Source: Clostridia bacterium (lineage in GTDB: Bacteria > Bacillota > Clostridia > TANB77 > CAG-508). Taken from it: a stretch of 48,153 bases of DNA. How positions within the stretch are numbered: the first letter of the stretch is position 1; each line of letters opens with the position of its first letter. The stretch is taken from assembly GCA_022796855.1 (NCBI GenBank), contig JAAWJM010000014.1, positions 1 through 48,153 of the forward strand, read 5' to 3'. The translations under genes were made by a program, and so were the position numbers. Positions 1-10,854 of the stretch are shown one piece after another. The notes under the pieces are model-generated. The model ran no database searches and was not told the DNA's origin. It worked only from the letters and a program-made list of their open reading frames with translations.

Positions 1-27
1 GCATGTATCACTGTAAGGAGTGATTTT

Positions 28-1260
28 ATGATTACCATTAATGAAAATTATTTAAAATTACAAGATAGTTACCTTTTTTCTACCATTGCTCAAAAGGTAG
101 AAAAATTCACAAAAGAGAATCCTAATAAGAAAGTAATGAAACTGGGGGTTGGAGATGTAACCTTACCAATTGCCCCTATTGTTGGGGAAGCCATTAAAAA
201 AGCAACCGATGACATGCTACAAAAAGAAACTTTTCGTGGTTATGGTCCAGAGCAAGGATATGATTTTTTAAGACAAAAGATTGCTCAATACGATTACGAA
301 ACATTAGGAGTTACGATTGAAAAAGACGAAATTTTTGTATCAGATGGATCAAAATGTGATACAGGAAATATAGGGGAAATTTTTGGAACCGATAATGTGA
401 TTGCCATAACTGACCCAGTATATCCAGTTTACTTAGATACCAACATTATGGCAGGAAGAACAGGAGAGTATAATCAAAAAACGGCTCAATTTGAAAAAGT
501 AGTATACTTACCAACTACCTTAGAAAACAATTTTATCCCAGAATTACCAAGTAGGAAAGTAGATATGATTTATCTATGTTTCCCAAACAATCCAACAGGA
601 ACCGTACTAAGCAAACCAGAACTCGAAAAATGGGTAACCTATGCAAAAAAAAATAAAGCCATCATTTTGTTTGATGGAGCATATGAAGCCTTTATTACTG
701 AAGAGGGAATACCACATAGTATCTATGAAATTGAAGGAGCAAAAGAAGTTGCTATTGAATTTCGAAGTTTTTCAAAAACGGCAGGATTTACAGGAGTAAG
801 ATGTGCCTATACGGTGGTTCCAAAAGAACTAAAAGCCTATACTCAAGAAGGAAAAGAAGTGTGTTTGCACCAACTTTGGAACCGTAGACAATGCACTAAA
901 TTTAATGGAGTGCCATACATTACCCAAAGAGCAGCCGAAGCTATCTATTCTAATGAAGGGCAAAAACAAATAAAAGAAAACATTGCTTACTATAGGGAAA
1001 ATGCAAAATTAATTACACAAGGGCTACAAAAAGCTGGTTATACCATATTTGGTGGTAAAAATGCCCCATACATTTGGTTAAAAGTACCAAAAGGTTACAC
1101 TTCATGGGAATTCTTTGATTACCTATTAGAAAAAGCAAATGTAGTAGGAACACCAGGTTCTGGCTTTGGACCAAGTGGAGAAGGATACTTTCGTCTAACA
1201 GCATTTGGCTCAAAAGCAAACACGTTAGAAGCCATCCTAAGAATTCAAAATTTGAAATAA
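28..1260 (+). CDS. dapL: LL-diaminopimelate aminotransferase
   Basis: A PLP-dependent class I/II aminotransferase of 410 residues. It converts tetrahydrodipicolinate directly to LL-diaminopimelate for lysine and peptidoglycan synthesis in the cytoplasm. Visible hallmarks are the N-terminal [10 protein letters not shown] segment, the cofactor-contacting CFPNNPTGT motif near residue 190, FDGAYEAFI near 215, and the Schiff-base lysine in [10 protein letters not shown] near residue 250. The [12 protein letters not shown] segment is typical of the DapL family and separates it from aspartate aminotransferases. The start follows a good ribosome binding site (AAGGAG). It is transcribed alone, with a perfect 16-bp terminator stem 30 bases downstream. 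It contains no in-frame CGG. Confidence 0.93.
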   Translation: MITINENYLKLQDSYLFSTIAQKVEKFTKENPNKKVMKLGVGDVTLPIAPIVGEAIKKATDDMLQKETFRGYGPEQGYDFLRQKIAQYDYETLGVTIEKDEIFVSDGSKCDTGNIGEIFGTDNVIAITDPVYPVYLDTNIMAGRTGEYNQKTAQFEKVVYLPTTLENNFIPELPSRKVDMIYLCFPNNPTGTVLSKPELEKWVTYAKKNKAIILFDGAYEAFITEEGIPHSIYEIEGAKEVAIEFRSFSKTAGFTGVRCAYTVVPKELKAYTQEGKEVCLHQLWNRRQCTKFNGVPYITQRAAEAIYSNEGQKQIKENIAYYRENAKLITQGLQKAGYTIFGGKNAPYIWLKVPKGYTSWEFFDYLLEKANVVGTPGSGFGPSGEGYFRLTAFGSKANTLEAILRIQNLK

Positions 1261-1290
1261 GGGGTTTTCGTTTTCACATAAAATTTACAA

Positions 1291-1330
1291 AAAACACAGG
1301 GAAAATCGGTTGACATTTTCCCTGTGTTTT
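1291..1330 (+). terminator. Intrinsic terminator after dapL
   Basis: A perfect 16-bp inverted repeat (1291-1306 and 1315-1330) has an 8-base loop and ends in a T-rich tract. The loop and right arm also carry the -35 region of the next promoter. Confidence 0.8.
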
Positions 1331-1339
1331 ATATATAAT
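1310..1339 (+). promoter_or_regulatory. Vegetative promoter for the ABC exporter operon
   Basis: TTGACA at 1310-1315 and TATAAT at 1334-1339 are separated by 18 bases. The -35 element lies in the loop and right arm of the dapL terminator, so the two signals overlap physically. Confidence 0.65.
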
Positions 1340-1366
1340 ATACCATTACGAAGAAAGGAGAAAATA

Positions 1367-3610
1367 ATGTTAAAGCTACTAAAAAATCTAAAAAAGACAT
1401 GGATATCGGTTGTTTTTATTGTTATTTTACTATGTGTGCAAGCTTGGGCAGATTTAACTTTGCCAGCCTATACTTCAAAGATTGTCAATACAGGAATTCA
1501 GGCAGGAGGTATTGAACATGTATCACCAGAGGTAATTCGTGCATCAACCATGGAAAATCTACTGATGCTTGTAACAAACAAAGAAGAAATTTTACAATAC
1601 TATACCAAACGATCGAACACAGGAGTAGAAAGCAATCAAAATAACGTAAAACAATATCCTATTTTAAAAACAGAAGATATTTATCAGTTAAAAGACATCA
1701 CAAAAGAACAAAGAAACGAATTAGATGCCATAATAGCAAAACCCCTTATGATAGCAAGTATGCTAACACAAGAAGAGACAGAAGAAGCGCTAAAGGCACA
1801 AATTTTGGAAAATGTAACACAAGAACAAAAAATGGCGATGGCAAACAGGAACTTAATCGAAATTTTAAAGAATATGCCAAAAGAAGAGGTAACTCGTTTG
1901 GTAGAATCTCTTAACCAAGCCATAGACGAAAACGTAGGTACCATGGTAGAACAAGCCTCTATTTCGGTGGTAAAAGAAGAATACAAAGCCATTGGCATAG
2001 ATACCGATGCCATTCAAAACCGTTACATCATTAAAATTGGACTACAAATGTTAGTAATTGCTCTTATTAGTATGATAAGTGCAATTAGCATTATGTTTTT
2101 ATCCTCAAGAGTAGCTGCTTTTTTAGGAAAAACGTTACGAGATAAGGTATTTAAAAAAGTACTTGGGTTTTCACGGAGAAGAATTTAGCAATTTTTCGAC
2201 TGCATCCTTAATTACCCGTAGTACCAACGATATTCAACAAATTCAAATGCTAATTTCTATGCTATTTCGAGTTGTCGTATATGCTCCTATTATGGGAATA
2301 GGAGGCTTCTTAAGAGTACTTGCCAATAGCAATACCTCCATGGCATGGATTATTGGATTTGCCATTTTAGGAGTGGTTGGTATTGTATTAGTGTTATTTA
2401 TCATAGCAATGCCAAGGTTTAAAAAATTGCAAGATTTAATTGATAAATTAAACTTAGTCTCTCGTGAAATTTTAACAGGATTACCAGTTATTCGTGCTTT
2501 CCATACGGAAAAAAGAGAAGAAGCACGTTTTGAGCAGGCAAACCAAGAATTAATGAAAAGCTATGTATTTGTAAACCGTGCGATGAGTATGATGATGCCA
2601 AGTCTAATGTTTATTATGAATGGCATTATGCTCCTTATTATTTGGGTAGGAGGGCACAGTGTAGAAGAAGGAATGATTCAAGTAGGAGATATGATGGCCT
2701 TTATCCAATACACTATGCAAATTATAATGAGTTTCTTAATGATTTCCATGATTTCCATTATGCTACCACGTGCAGGAGTATCGGCAAAACGTATTAATGA
2801 AGTACTAGAAACCAATCCTAAAATAACAGACCCAAAGGAACCACAAAGTTTTGATGAAACCAAAAAAGGACTTGTGGAATTTAAAAATGTATCCTTCCGT
2901 TACCCAGATGCGGATTCGGAATGTATTACCGATATTAATTTTACAGCAAAACCGGGAGAAACTACGGCGATTATAGGAAGTACAGGTTCTCGGAAAATCT
3001 ACAATTGTAAACTTAATTCCTCGTTTTTATGATGTAACAGGAGGAGAACTTCGTATTGATGGGGTGAACATTAAAAAGGTACCACAAAAAGAATTGCGAG
3101 CTAAAATTGGGTTTGTGCCACAAAAAGGAATGTTGTTTTCTGGTACAATTGCTTCAAACATTAAATATGGAAAACCAAATATTACAGACGAACAAATGAA
3201 GTTAGCTTCTTCCATTGCACAAGCGGAGGAATTTATAAAAGCAAAAGAGGAACAATATGATTCGCCAATTGCACAAGGGCGGAACCAATGTATCGGGAGG
3301 GCAAAAACAACGTTTATCGATTGCAAGAGCCATTGCCATTGATCCAGAAATTTTTGTGTTTGATGATAGCTTTTCTGCACTGGACTTAAAAACCGATGCT
3401 ACTTTACGAACTGCGCTTGCCAAAGAAACCAAAAACAAAACCGTGATTATTGTGGCACAGCGTATTAGTACCATCTTAAATGCCGATCAAATTATTGTAC
3501 TAGAAGAAGGCAAAATGGTAGGAAAAGGAACTCATGAAGAACTCATGAAATCTTGTGAAGAATACCGAGAAATTGCATTATCACAACTAGGGGAGGAGGA
3601 ATTAGAATAA
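1367..3610 (+). CDS. ABC exporter half-transporter A, three CGG recoding sites
   Basis: When read with +1 shifts at three in-frame CGG codons this is one 746-residue half-transporter: a transmembrane domain followed by a nucleotide-binding domain. A large loop of about 150 residues lies between the first two membrane helices. Without recoding it is four fragments. The Walker A motif (GSTGSGKST, near 540) is interrupted by CGG at 2991 and restored by the shift, as are the FSGEEF segment (CGG 2174) and the AQGGTNVSGGQ signature region (CGG 3280). The Walker B is FVFDDSFSALD with Asp in place of the catalytic Glu, typical of the degenerate partner in heterodimeric exporters. The stop codon overlaps the ATG of the partner gene. 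The ATG at 1367 is preceded by AAAGGAG. The transported substrate cannot be told from sequence. Confidence 0.85.
2174..2176 (+). other. CGG +1 recoding site 1 (half-transporter A)
   Basis: Zero frame gives TCA CGG AGA and stops four codons later. Dropping the C gives TCA GGA GAA, restoring FSGEEFSNFS. Gly at residue 270. Confidence 0.85.
2991..2993 (+). other. CGG +1 recoding site 2 (Walker A)
   Basis: TCT CGG AAA becomes TCT GGA AAA, restoring the Walker A GSTGSGKST. Gly at residue 542. Confidence 0.9.
3280..3282 (+). other. CGG +1 recoding site 3 (before ABC signature)
   Basis: GGG CGG AAC becomes GGG GGA ACC, restoring AQGGTNVSGGQKQR. Gly at residue 638. Confidence 0.9.
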
Positions 3611-5471
3611 TGGCAAAAACAGATGTAAAAAATAAAACAAGAACAATGGGACCAGGAGCAGGAATGGCACCAGTAGAAAAAGCAAAAGATTTTAAGAAAA
3701 CCACAAAAAAATTAGCAAAAGACTATTTGGCAAGATATAAAATAGCGATTGCAATTGTACTAATTTTTGCCGTAGGAAGTACCATTTTTACCATAGTAGG
3801 ACCCAAAATATTAGGAAATGCGACGACTGAAATTTATACAGGAATTATTGGTAAATTATCGGGTGGAGATGGGATTAATTTTGGAAAAATTGCTACGATT
3901 TTACTAACTCTTCTTGGGTTATATGTTGTTAGTGCTCTATTTTCCTTTATACAAGGGTTTGTGATGACAGGGGTATCTCAAAAAATTACCTACCGATTAA
4001 GAAATGACATTGCCACTAAAATTGGTCGTATGCCAATGCACTATTTCGATAAAAAAACAAATGGAGAGGTATTATCCATTATTACCAACGATATTGATAC
4101 GGTCAGCCAAAACTTAAACCAGAGTATTACCCAGATTATTACCTCGATTTGTACGATTATTGGTATTCTTATTATGATGTTTTCCATTAGCTGGTCAATG
4201 ACAGTGATTTCTCTATTTATTTTACCAATTACGGTAATCATTGTAAAAGGAGTGGTGGGAAAATCGCAAAAGTATTTTGCTTCCCAACAGGAATACTTAG
4301 GGCATGTTAACCGGTCAGGTAGAAGAAATGTATGGAGGACATACCATTGTAAAAGCATTTAATGGAGAAGAAGAGGCAATCAAAGAATTTGAAAAAGCAA
4401 ATGATACATTATATCACTCTGCTTGGAAATCGCAATTTTTATCCGGATTAATTCATCCAGTCATGAATTTTGTAGGAAATGTGGGGTATGTAGCAGTTGC
4501 AATTTTACGGAGGTTATCTTGCTATTAAGGGAAGAATTACGGTTGGAAATATTCAATCCTTTATTCAATACAACAAACAATTTACCCAGCCAATTAACCA
4601 AATTGCACAAGTGTCGAGTATGTTACAATCGATGGTAGCAGCGGCAGAAAGGGTGTTTCTATTCTTAGAAGAACCAGAAGAAATACAAAACCTTTCTAAT
4701 GCCAAAAGTACCAATAATGTAAAAGGAAATGTTACTTTTGACCACGTACAATTTGGCTATGAGGAAGATAAAGTCATTATTCATGATTTTAATGCTACCA
4801 TAAAAGAAGGGCAAAAGGTTGCTATTGTAGGACCAACAGGAGCAGGAAAAACCACTATGGTGAAATTATTAATGCGATTTTACGATGTAACAAGTGGGGC
4901 GATTTTAATTGATGGGCACAATATAAAAGATTTTAACAGAGGCGAACTTCGTAAAATGTTTGGAATGGTATTACAAGATACATGGCTATTTAGTGGAACC
5001 ATTAAAGAAAACATCCGATATGGTAATGAAGAAGCTTCAGATAATGAAGTGATTGAAGCTGCCAAAGCAGCCCATGTACATCACTTTATAAAAACCTTAC
5101 CAAAATCGTATGATATGGTAATAGGAGAAGAATCTGGAAATATTTCAGCAGGACAAAAGCAACTAATGACCATTGCAAGAGTCATCCTAACAGATCCCAA
5201 AATTCTAATTTTAGACGAGGCCACAAGTTCCATAGACACAAGAACCGAAAGTCAAATACAATCAGCCATGGACAATTTAATGAAAGGAAGAACCAGTTTC
5301 ATTATTGCTCACCGTTTATCTACCATTCAAAATGCAGACTTAATTTTAGTAATGGATCATGGTGATATTGTTGAACAAGGAACCCATAAGGAATTACTAC
5401 AAAAAGAAAATGGATTTTATAAAAAATTATATGACTCACAATTTGAGGAATGTGAGGATGAAATAGAATAG
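3610..5471 (+). CDS. ABC exporter half-transporter B, two CGG recoding sites
   Basis: After +1 reading at CGG 4312 and CGG 4508 this is a 619-residue half-transporter. It has a cytosolic N-terminal tail of about 40 residues, a six-helix membrane domain, and a C-terminal ATPase with Walker A GPTGAGKTT, signature NISAGQKQ and a canonical Walker B LILDEATSSID. Together with the upstream gene, whose Walker B has Asp for Glu, it forms a heterodimeric exporter with one consensus and one degenerate ATP site. The recoding restores GHVNGQVEEMYGG and AILGGYLAI. The start ATG shares its A with the upstream TAA, implying coupled translation. A terminator overlaps the stop codon. Confidence 0.87.
4312..4314 (+). 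other. CGG +1 recoding site 4 (half-transporter B)
   Basis: AAC CGG TCA becomes AAC GGT CAG, restoring VNGQVEEMYGG. Gly at residue 235. Confidence 0.87.
4508..4510 (+). other. CGG +1 recoding site 5 (half-transporter B)
   Basis: TTA CGG AGG becomes TTA GGA GGT, restoring the membrane segment AILGGYLAI. Gly at residue 300. Confidence 0.87.
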
Positions 5472-5494
5472 GCAGAATGCTTATTCTATTTTTT
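5464..5494 (+). terminator. Intrinsic terminator after the exporter operon
   Basis: A 7-bp stem (TAGAATA, 5464-5470, with TATTCTA, 5482-5488) is followed by six T residues. It overlaps the stop codon. Confidence 0.6.
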
Positions 5495-5550
5495 GGATTC
5501 TTATGTTATAATGTGAAAAGAAAAGAAATTTTAGTAGAAAGAGGGGAAAA

Positions 5551-7854
5551 ATGGAAACATTAGATGAATTATTTAATCAAAATAAATACATAGCATATAA
5601 GGAATATAAAGATTTTTGCCAAAGAAATAATATAATAGTAAATGACGATGTATTAAGTGAAAGGAATGATCAGTTTATTAATAAAAAATTGATCGAATAT
5701 AAGGAATATTTTGATCATATGTTTACAGATATTGGAGAGAAGATAAATTTAGATGAGGAACAAAGAAAAATAGTTCTAAGAAATGATGATTATTGTTTGA
5801 TAAATGCAGGAGCAGGTTCTGGAAAAAGTACGACCATGGCTGCTAAAGTGAAATATTTAGTCGATAAGCTAAAGGTTAAGCCAGAGGAAATAATTATGCT
5901 TACATTTACTAAAAAATCGAGTGAGGATTTAGATGAAAAGGTTAATGAAGCATTAGATTTGGGAATACCTGTTTCAACGTTTCATTCATTAGGTATGAAA
6001 TTTGTTAAAAAATTTTATCCGTATCCAATTCAAGTAGTAGGCACAGAGGAACAAAAAAATATTATCTGTAATTATATAAAAGAGTTATATAAAGATAAAA
6101 AAAGATTAAAGGAATTGATTGAGTTATTTAAACAATACGAAAATAAAAGTTATATAGCAAAAGGTTTTATCGAAAATTATCAAAAATTTGATACATTTGA
6201 GGAATATTTTGAAGATTACAAAAAAAGAAAGTATATAACACAAAACAATAAAACAGGAGGAATACATCAGTATTTAATCAATCGATTAAGTTTAAGAAAT
6301 TCACTTTATACAATAAGAGGAGAAAAAGTAAAATCAATAGGAGAAGTTAGAATAGCAAATTTTTTGTATATTAATGGAATTGATTATACATATGAAAAAA
6401 TATTTGAAGAGAAAGTAAACGAAGATTCATCATATCAACCTGACTTTACAATAGAAGACCAAGGTAAAAATATTTATATTGAGTATTTTGGATTGTCAAA
6501 TTGCTATAATGCAAAAAATGAACTCAATAGGAAAGAAATAGCGAAATATAATAGAACAAGAAAGATAAAAGAAAAATTTCAAGGAAATAATAACAATGAT
6601 TTTATAAATTTAGATTATAAAACACCAGATGGAGATTTTATAACTGCTTTAGAGAAGGAATTATTAAATAGAAATATAGAATTTAAAAGAAAAAGCGATA
6701 AAGAAATATTTGATAGAATATTAGACAACAATTTAAATGCTGAATTTTTTAAATTTACAAGTTTAGTAATAAGTTTTATTGATATATTTAAAAATATGTT
6801 AGTAGATAATGAAGATTATATGTTTGAAAAAAGAATTTCAGAAATTAGAAAAGAGAAATTTAAGTATTATTATTATTCTGGAGAAGAACACGAAGAAGCT
6901 AATAATAGAGTAAAAGCATTGGAATATCTCAAAGATATTTATAAATATTATCAAAAGTATTTATTAGAGAATCATATGATAGACTATAGTGACATGATTA
7001 ATTTATCATATAAACAAATCATTCAAGAGGTAAAAAATAAATATCCTGAATTAAACTATAAATATATTATTGTAGATGAATATCAAGATATAACATTTCA
7101 AAGATTTTTATTTGTAAAAAGACTAATAGAATATTTTAATGCAAAGTTAATATCAGTAGGAGATGATTGGCAATCAATTTATGCTTTTGCGGGATCGAGA
7201 TTAGAATTGTTTAATAAATTTAGTGAAATGTTTTTAAATTCCAAAGATGATATGTATTTATCTACCACATATCGATATGGACAAGAACTTGCGGATATAA
7301 CAAGTAAATTTATACTTGAAAATAATGAACAAAGTAAAAAGAATATTAAATCAATAAAAAAATTAGAACACCCGATAGAAATTTGCGAATATAAGGCGTA
7401 TGAAGAATACGAGGAAATCAATAAATTAGTACATAAACTATATAAAGAAGATCCGAATAATAATATATTGATTTTAGCTAGAACTAACGAATGTTTAAAT
7501 AAATTAGCAAAAAGCGAGTTTTTTACCAAAGGAATAAATGATGTGTTAATATGTAAAGATTTACCAGATGCAAAAATAGAAGCACTAACAATGCATAGGT
7601 CAAAAGGATTAACGTCAGACCAAGTGATCGTTTTTGGATTAAGAGAAAAATTATTTCCAAGTAAAGCAAAACCGTCGCATTGGATTTTTGAATATTTTAG
7701 ACTTGATTCAATAACGGAACAGATGCCGTTTGCAGAAGAAAGAAGATTGTTTTATGTGGCTTTAACAAGAACAAAAAATAAGGTGTATTTAGTTGTACCG
7801 AATCGTAAAATTAATAAAAGCGAGTTTGTAAATGAAATAGAGGCTATTATTTAA
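5551..7854 (+). CDS. UvrD/Rep-type superfamily 1 helicase with inserted nuclease domain
   Basis: A 767-residue DNA helicase of the UvrD/helicase IV group. Visible helicase motifs are the Walker A AGAGSGKSTT (about 86-95), TFTKKSSEDL, STFHSLG, the Walker B VDEYQDI (about 505), GDDWQSIYAFAGS, TMHRSKGLTSDQV and LFYVALTRTKNK. Between motif Ic and motif II sits a PD-(D/E)XK-like nuclease block: a Glu in SIGEVRIANFL (about 265), the PDFTI Asp (about 297) and IEYFG (about 308). The protein is therefore probably a single-chain helicase-nuclease acting on branched or damaged DNA. Base composition is more AT-rich than its neighbours. It may be a lone defence or repair gene; no partner is adjacent. It contains no in-frame CGG. 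Start at ATG after AGAGGGG. Confidence 0.87.
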   Translation: METLDELFNQNKYIAYKEYKDFCQRNNIIVNDDVLSERNDQFINKKLIEYKEYFDHMFTDIGEKINLDEEQRKIVLRNDDYCLINAGAGSGKSTTMAAKVKYLVDKLKVKPEEIIMLTFTKKSSEDLDEKVNEALDLGIPVSTFHSLGMKFVKKFYPYPIQVVGTEEQKNIICNYIKELYKDKKRLKELIELFKQYENKSYIAKGFIENYQKFDTFEEYFEDYKKRKYITQNNKTGGIHQYLINRLSLRNSLYTIRGEKVKSIGEVRIANFLYINGIDYTYEKIFEEKVNEDSSYQPDFTIEDQGKNIYIEYFGLSNCYNAKNELNRKEIAKYNRTRKIKEKFQGNNNNDFINLDYKTPDGDFITALEKELLNRNIEFKRKSDKEIFDRILDNNLNAEFFKFTSLVISFIDIFKNMLVDNEDYMFEKRISEIRKEKFKYYYYSGEEHEEANNRVKALEYLKDIYKYYQKYLLENHMIDYSDMINLSYKQIIQEVKNKYPELNYKYIIVDEYQDITFQRFLFVKRLIEYFNAKLISVGDDWQSIYAFAGSRLELFNKFSEMFLNSKDDMYLSTTYRYGQELADITSKFILENNEQSKKNIKSIKKLEHPIEICEYKAYEEYEEINKLVHKLYKEDPNNNILILARTNECLNKLAKSEFFTKGINDVLICKDLPDAKIEALTMHRSKGLTSDQVIVFGLREKLFPSKAKPSHWIFEYFRLDSITEQMPFAEERRLFYVALTRTKNKVYLVVPNRKINKSEFVNEIEAII

Positions 7855-7885
7855 ATAGTTTTGGTAAGAAAAAGGAGAAAGTAAA

Positions 7886-8779
7886 ATGAGTGAAATTCCA
7901 GAATTTTTAAAGGAAAAATTAGAAAAGCAGTATGGAAAAGAGCTTGTAAAAGAAATTATAAGGGGGTATGAGAGTAAAAGACCAGTTACACTTCGTGTTA
8001 ATACCTTAAAAACAACTGTGGAAAAAGTAAAAAAAGTTTTGGAAGATCAAAAAATCTCCTATAAAGCAATAAACTGGAGCAAAGAGGCTTTTATATTAGA
8101 AGAGGTGCGCGAAAAAAGCTTACAAGACTTGGAAATTTATCAAAATGGAGAGATCTATTTACAAAGTCTTTCCTCTATGTTACCACCTATTTTATTAAAC
8201 CCAAAACCAAATACCGATATACTAGATATGGCAGCAGCACCAGGAGGAAAGACCACACAAATGGCAGCACTTACTAATAATCTTGCCCATATTACAGCAT
8301 GTGAATTAAACAAAATTCGTGCCGAACGTTTAGTATACAATCTTCAAAAACAAGGAGCAAGTAGTGTATATGTTATGCAAAAAGATGCCAGAAATTTAGA
8401 TGAGTTTTTTTCCTTTAATCAAATTTTATTAGATGCGCCTTGTAGTGGAAGTGGAACCTTACAAATTGAAAACGGAACGATGAAAGAAAATTTTACAGAA
8501 AAATTAATTCAAAAATCAATATCTTCTCAAAAAGCACTACTAAAAAAAGCAATTAGTGTGCTAAAAACAGGTGGAGAAATGGTGTATTCGACTTGTTCTA
8601 TTTTGAAGGAAGAAAATGAAGAGATTATTTTGCCATTACTAAAAGAACAACAAGTAGAAATATGTCCAATCCAAATAGAAAATTTACCACTTCTTCCGAC
8701 GAGTATAAAGGAAAGCATTTGTATTGCTCCAAATGAACTTTATGAGGGATTCTTTGTGGTGAAGTTAAGAAAATTATAA
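7886..8779 (+). CDS. NOL1/NOP2/Sun-family RNA m5C methyltransferase (RsmF-like)
   Basis: A 297-residue SAM-dependent cytosine-5 RNA methyltransferase, probably acting on 16S rRNA or tRNA. The SAM-binding motif is MAAAPGGKTTQMAAL (about 112-126). The two cysteines of the family are in DAPCSGSG and YSTCSIL. It ends in the short GFFVVKLRK strand also found at the end of the RsmB paralogue at 31659-32975. It lacks both the N-terminal NusB-like domain of RsmB and a C-terminal PUA/RsmF-specific domain, so the exact target is uncertain. ATG follows AAAAGGAGA. Confidence 0.85.
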   Translation: MSEIPEFLKEKLEKQYGKELVKEIIRGYESKRPVTLRVNTLKTTVEKVKKVLEDQKISYKAINWSKEAFILEEVREKSLQDLEIYQNGEIYLQSLSSMLPPILLNPKPNTDILDMAAAPGGKTTQMAALTNNLAHITACELNKIRAERLVYNLQKQGASSVYVMQKDARNLDEFFSFNQILLDAPCSGSGTLQIENGTMKENFTEKLIQKSISSQKALLKKAISVLKTGGEMVYSTCSILKEENEEIILPLLKEQQVEICPIQIENLPLLPTSIKESICIAPNELYEGFFVVKLRKL

Positions 8780-8926
8780 TATGACTAACAAAGCATTGCA
8801 AAATAAGGAAGAATTGAATACCAGAAAACTGACCAGCGTGTATAATGATAAAATGGGAATTTTATGTTATAATAGTAAGATGATAAGCAAGTAAGTAACC
8901 TTGCTTTTGTAAAAAGGAGATTAGAA

Positions 8927-10784
8927 ATGGGAATACGTGATTTTAACATACCAAAGATGAAATTTAAAAAAATGAAGCTTCATACCGATATGTTAGAGGA
9001 ATTAAATGAATTCGATTTTGAAGCAATAGAAAAAAAGAATATACGAAATCGAACGACTCCATATGAAGATGTATCAGACTATAAAACCGTAAAAGAGTTC
9101 TTTTTGAAATCGGTGAAACAATATGCGGGCTATCCATGTATTTTAGAAAAAACAAACCATAAAGAGCCATATAAAACAATTACATATGAGCAATTTGGAC
9201 AAGATGTGTTCAGTTTAGGAACAGCATTAATTCATTTATTAAATTTAAAAGATAAACGAGTGCTTATTATAGGAGAAACACAGTACGGGTGGTATGTATC
9301 TTATATGGCAATGTTATGTGGTGTGGGAATTGCAGTACCAACCGACAAAGAACTTCCACTAAATGAATTAGAAAATATTATTAATAGAGCCAATGCGTCA
9401 GCCATTATTTATTCTGATAAAAGAGTAGACGATATTAAAAAAATAGTTGAAAAATTACCACAGGTAGAATATTTTATTCAGATGAAATCGGATCAAAAAA
9501 TAGAAGATAAATTTGTGGGCTTAGATTATTTAATAGAAATTGGAAACCGCATGAGACAAGCAGGAAATTGTACATTTGAAGATATAGAAATTGATGAGGA
9601 GGAATTTAAAATACTATTTTTTACCTCACGGTACAACTTCAAATTCAAAGGGGGTTATGCTAAATAATCGAAACTTAGCAGCAAACATCAATGCCGTATC
9701 TGCTTATGTAAAAATCTATCCAAAAGACCGACTATTTTCGGTATTACCACTACACCACTGTTACGAATCGACCATTGGTTTTTTACTTCCAATTGCGAAT
9801 GGTGCTTCCATAGCCATTTGTGAAGGCTTACGTTATATTGTACAAAACTTAACAGAAGCAAAGCCAACGGCTATTTTAACAGTTCCTCTGTTAGTAGAAA
9901 GCTTATATAAGAAAATTAATGAAAAAATTGTAAAAAGCAAAAAGGATAAGATGGTAAATACGATGATATCGTTTACCAATGCATTAAAAAGAGCAGGAAT
10001 CGATATTAAAAAGAAAGTATTTAAAGAAATCTATGACAATTTAGGTGGAAACTTAAGAATTGTCGTATGTGCAGCAGCACCAATCGATAAGAAGGTAGGA
10101 TTATGGTTAGAAGATATAGGAATTACCTTTTTACAAGGATATGGCTTAACAGAAACGGCACCAATTGCAGCTCTAACACCAGAATATAACCCATGTATAG
10201 GTTCTTGCGGAAAAGCAGTTGTAGGGGCAGATATTAAAATTGATAAGCCAAATGAAAATGGAGAAGGTGAAATTTATATAAAATCACCAACTCTAATGAT
10301 GGGATATTATGAAGATGAAGAAGAAACCAAAAAAGTAATTAATGAAGAAGGATATTTTAATTCTGGTGACATTGGCTATATCGATGAAAATGGTTATATC
10401 TTCATTACAGGAAGAAGTAAAAATGTCATTGTAACCCAAAACGGAAAAAACATTTATCCAGAAGAAATTGAAATGCTAATTGATAAAATAGAAGAAGTCA
10501 AAGAATCCATGATATATGGAAAAACACCAGAAAACAAAACCAAAAAAGAAGACAAAGAATTAATCATAACCGCAAGAGTATTACCAGATTATGAAAAAAT
10601 AGAAGAAATCCATGGTAATCTTTCCGAAGAAGAAGTAAGAAATCTAATTTGGACCAAAATAAAAGAAGTAAACAAAAAATTAACTTCATACAAAGCAGTA
10701 AAAAATCTTGAAATCAAACAAGGTGAATTTGAAAAAACATCAACAATGAAGATTAAACGATATAAGGAATTAAACCATTCATAA
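8927..10784 (+). CDS. AMP-forming acyl-CoA synthetase/ligase, one CGG recoding site
   Basis: With a +1 shift at CGG 9629 this is one 618-residue AMP-binding enzyme of the long-chain acyl-CoA ligase type. It activates a carboxylic acid with ATP to an acyl-adenylate and then a thioester. The shift falls in the family's P-loop, restoring FFTSGTTSNSKGV; without it the gene is two fragments split inside the most conserved motif. Other motifs are GYGLTETAP, the adenylate-binding GYFNSGDIGYID and TGRSKNVIV, and the C-terminal NIYPEEIE. The final catalytic-lysine region reads KTSTMKIKRY. The acyl substrate is not evident. It stands alone between terminators. Confidence 0.87.
9629..9631 (+). other. 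CGG +1 recoding site 6 (AMP-binding P-loop)
   Basis: TCA CGG TAC becomes TCA GGT ACA, restoring the TSGTT core of the adenylate-forming family. Gly at residue 235. Confidence 0.92.
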
Positions 10785-10802
10785 ATGAAAAATTGAAACA
10801 AT

Positions 10803-10845
10803 AAAAGGAGTAGAAAGTGTTTTATGCTTTCAGCTCCTTTTATTT
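10803..10845. terminator. Bidirectional terminator between convergent genes
   Basis: The stem AAAAGGAG...CTCCTTTT with an inner GTAGAAAG/CTTTCAGC extension spans 10803-10841. It serves the ligase gene on the plus strand and the unknown gene on the minus strand. Confidence 0.65.
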
Positions 10846-10854
10846 AAGATGTGC

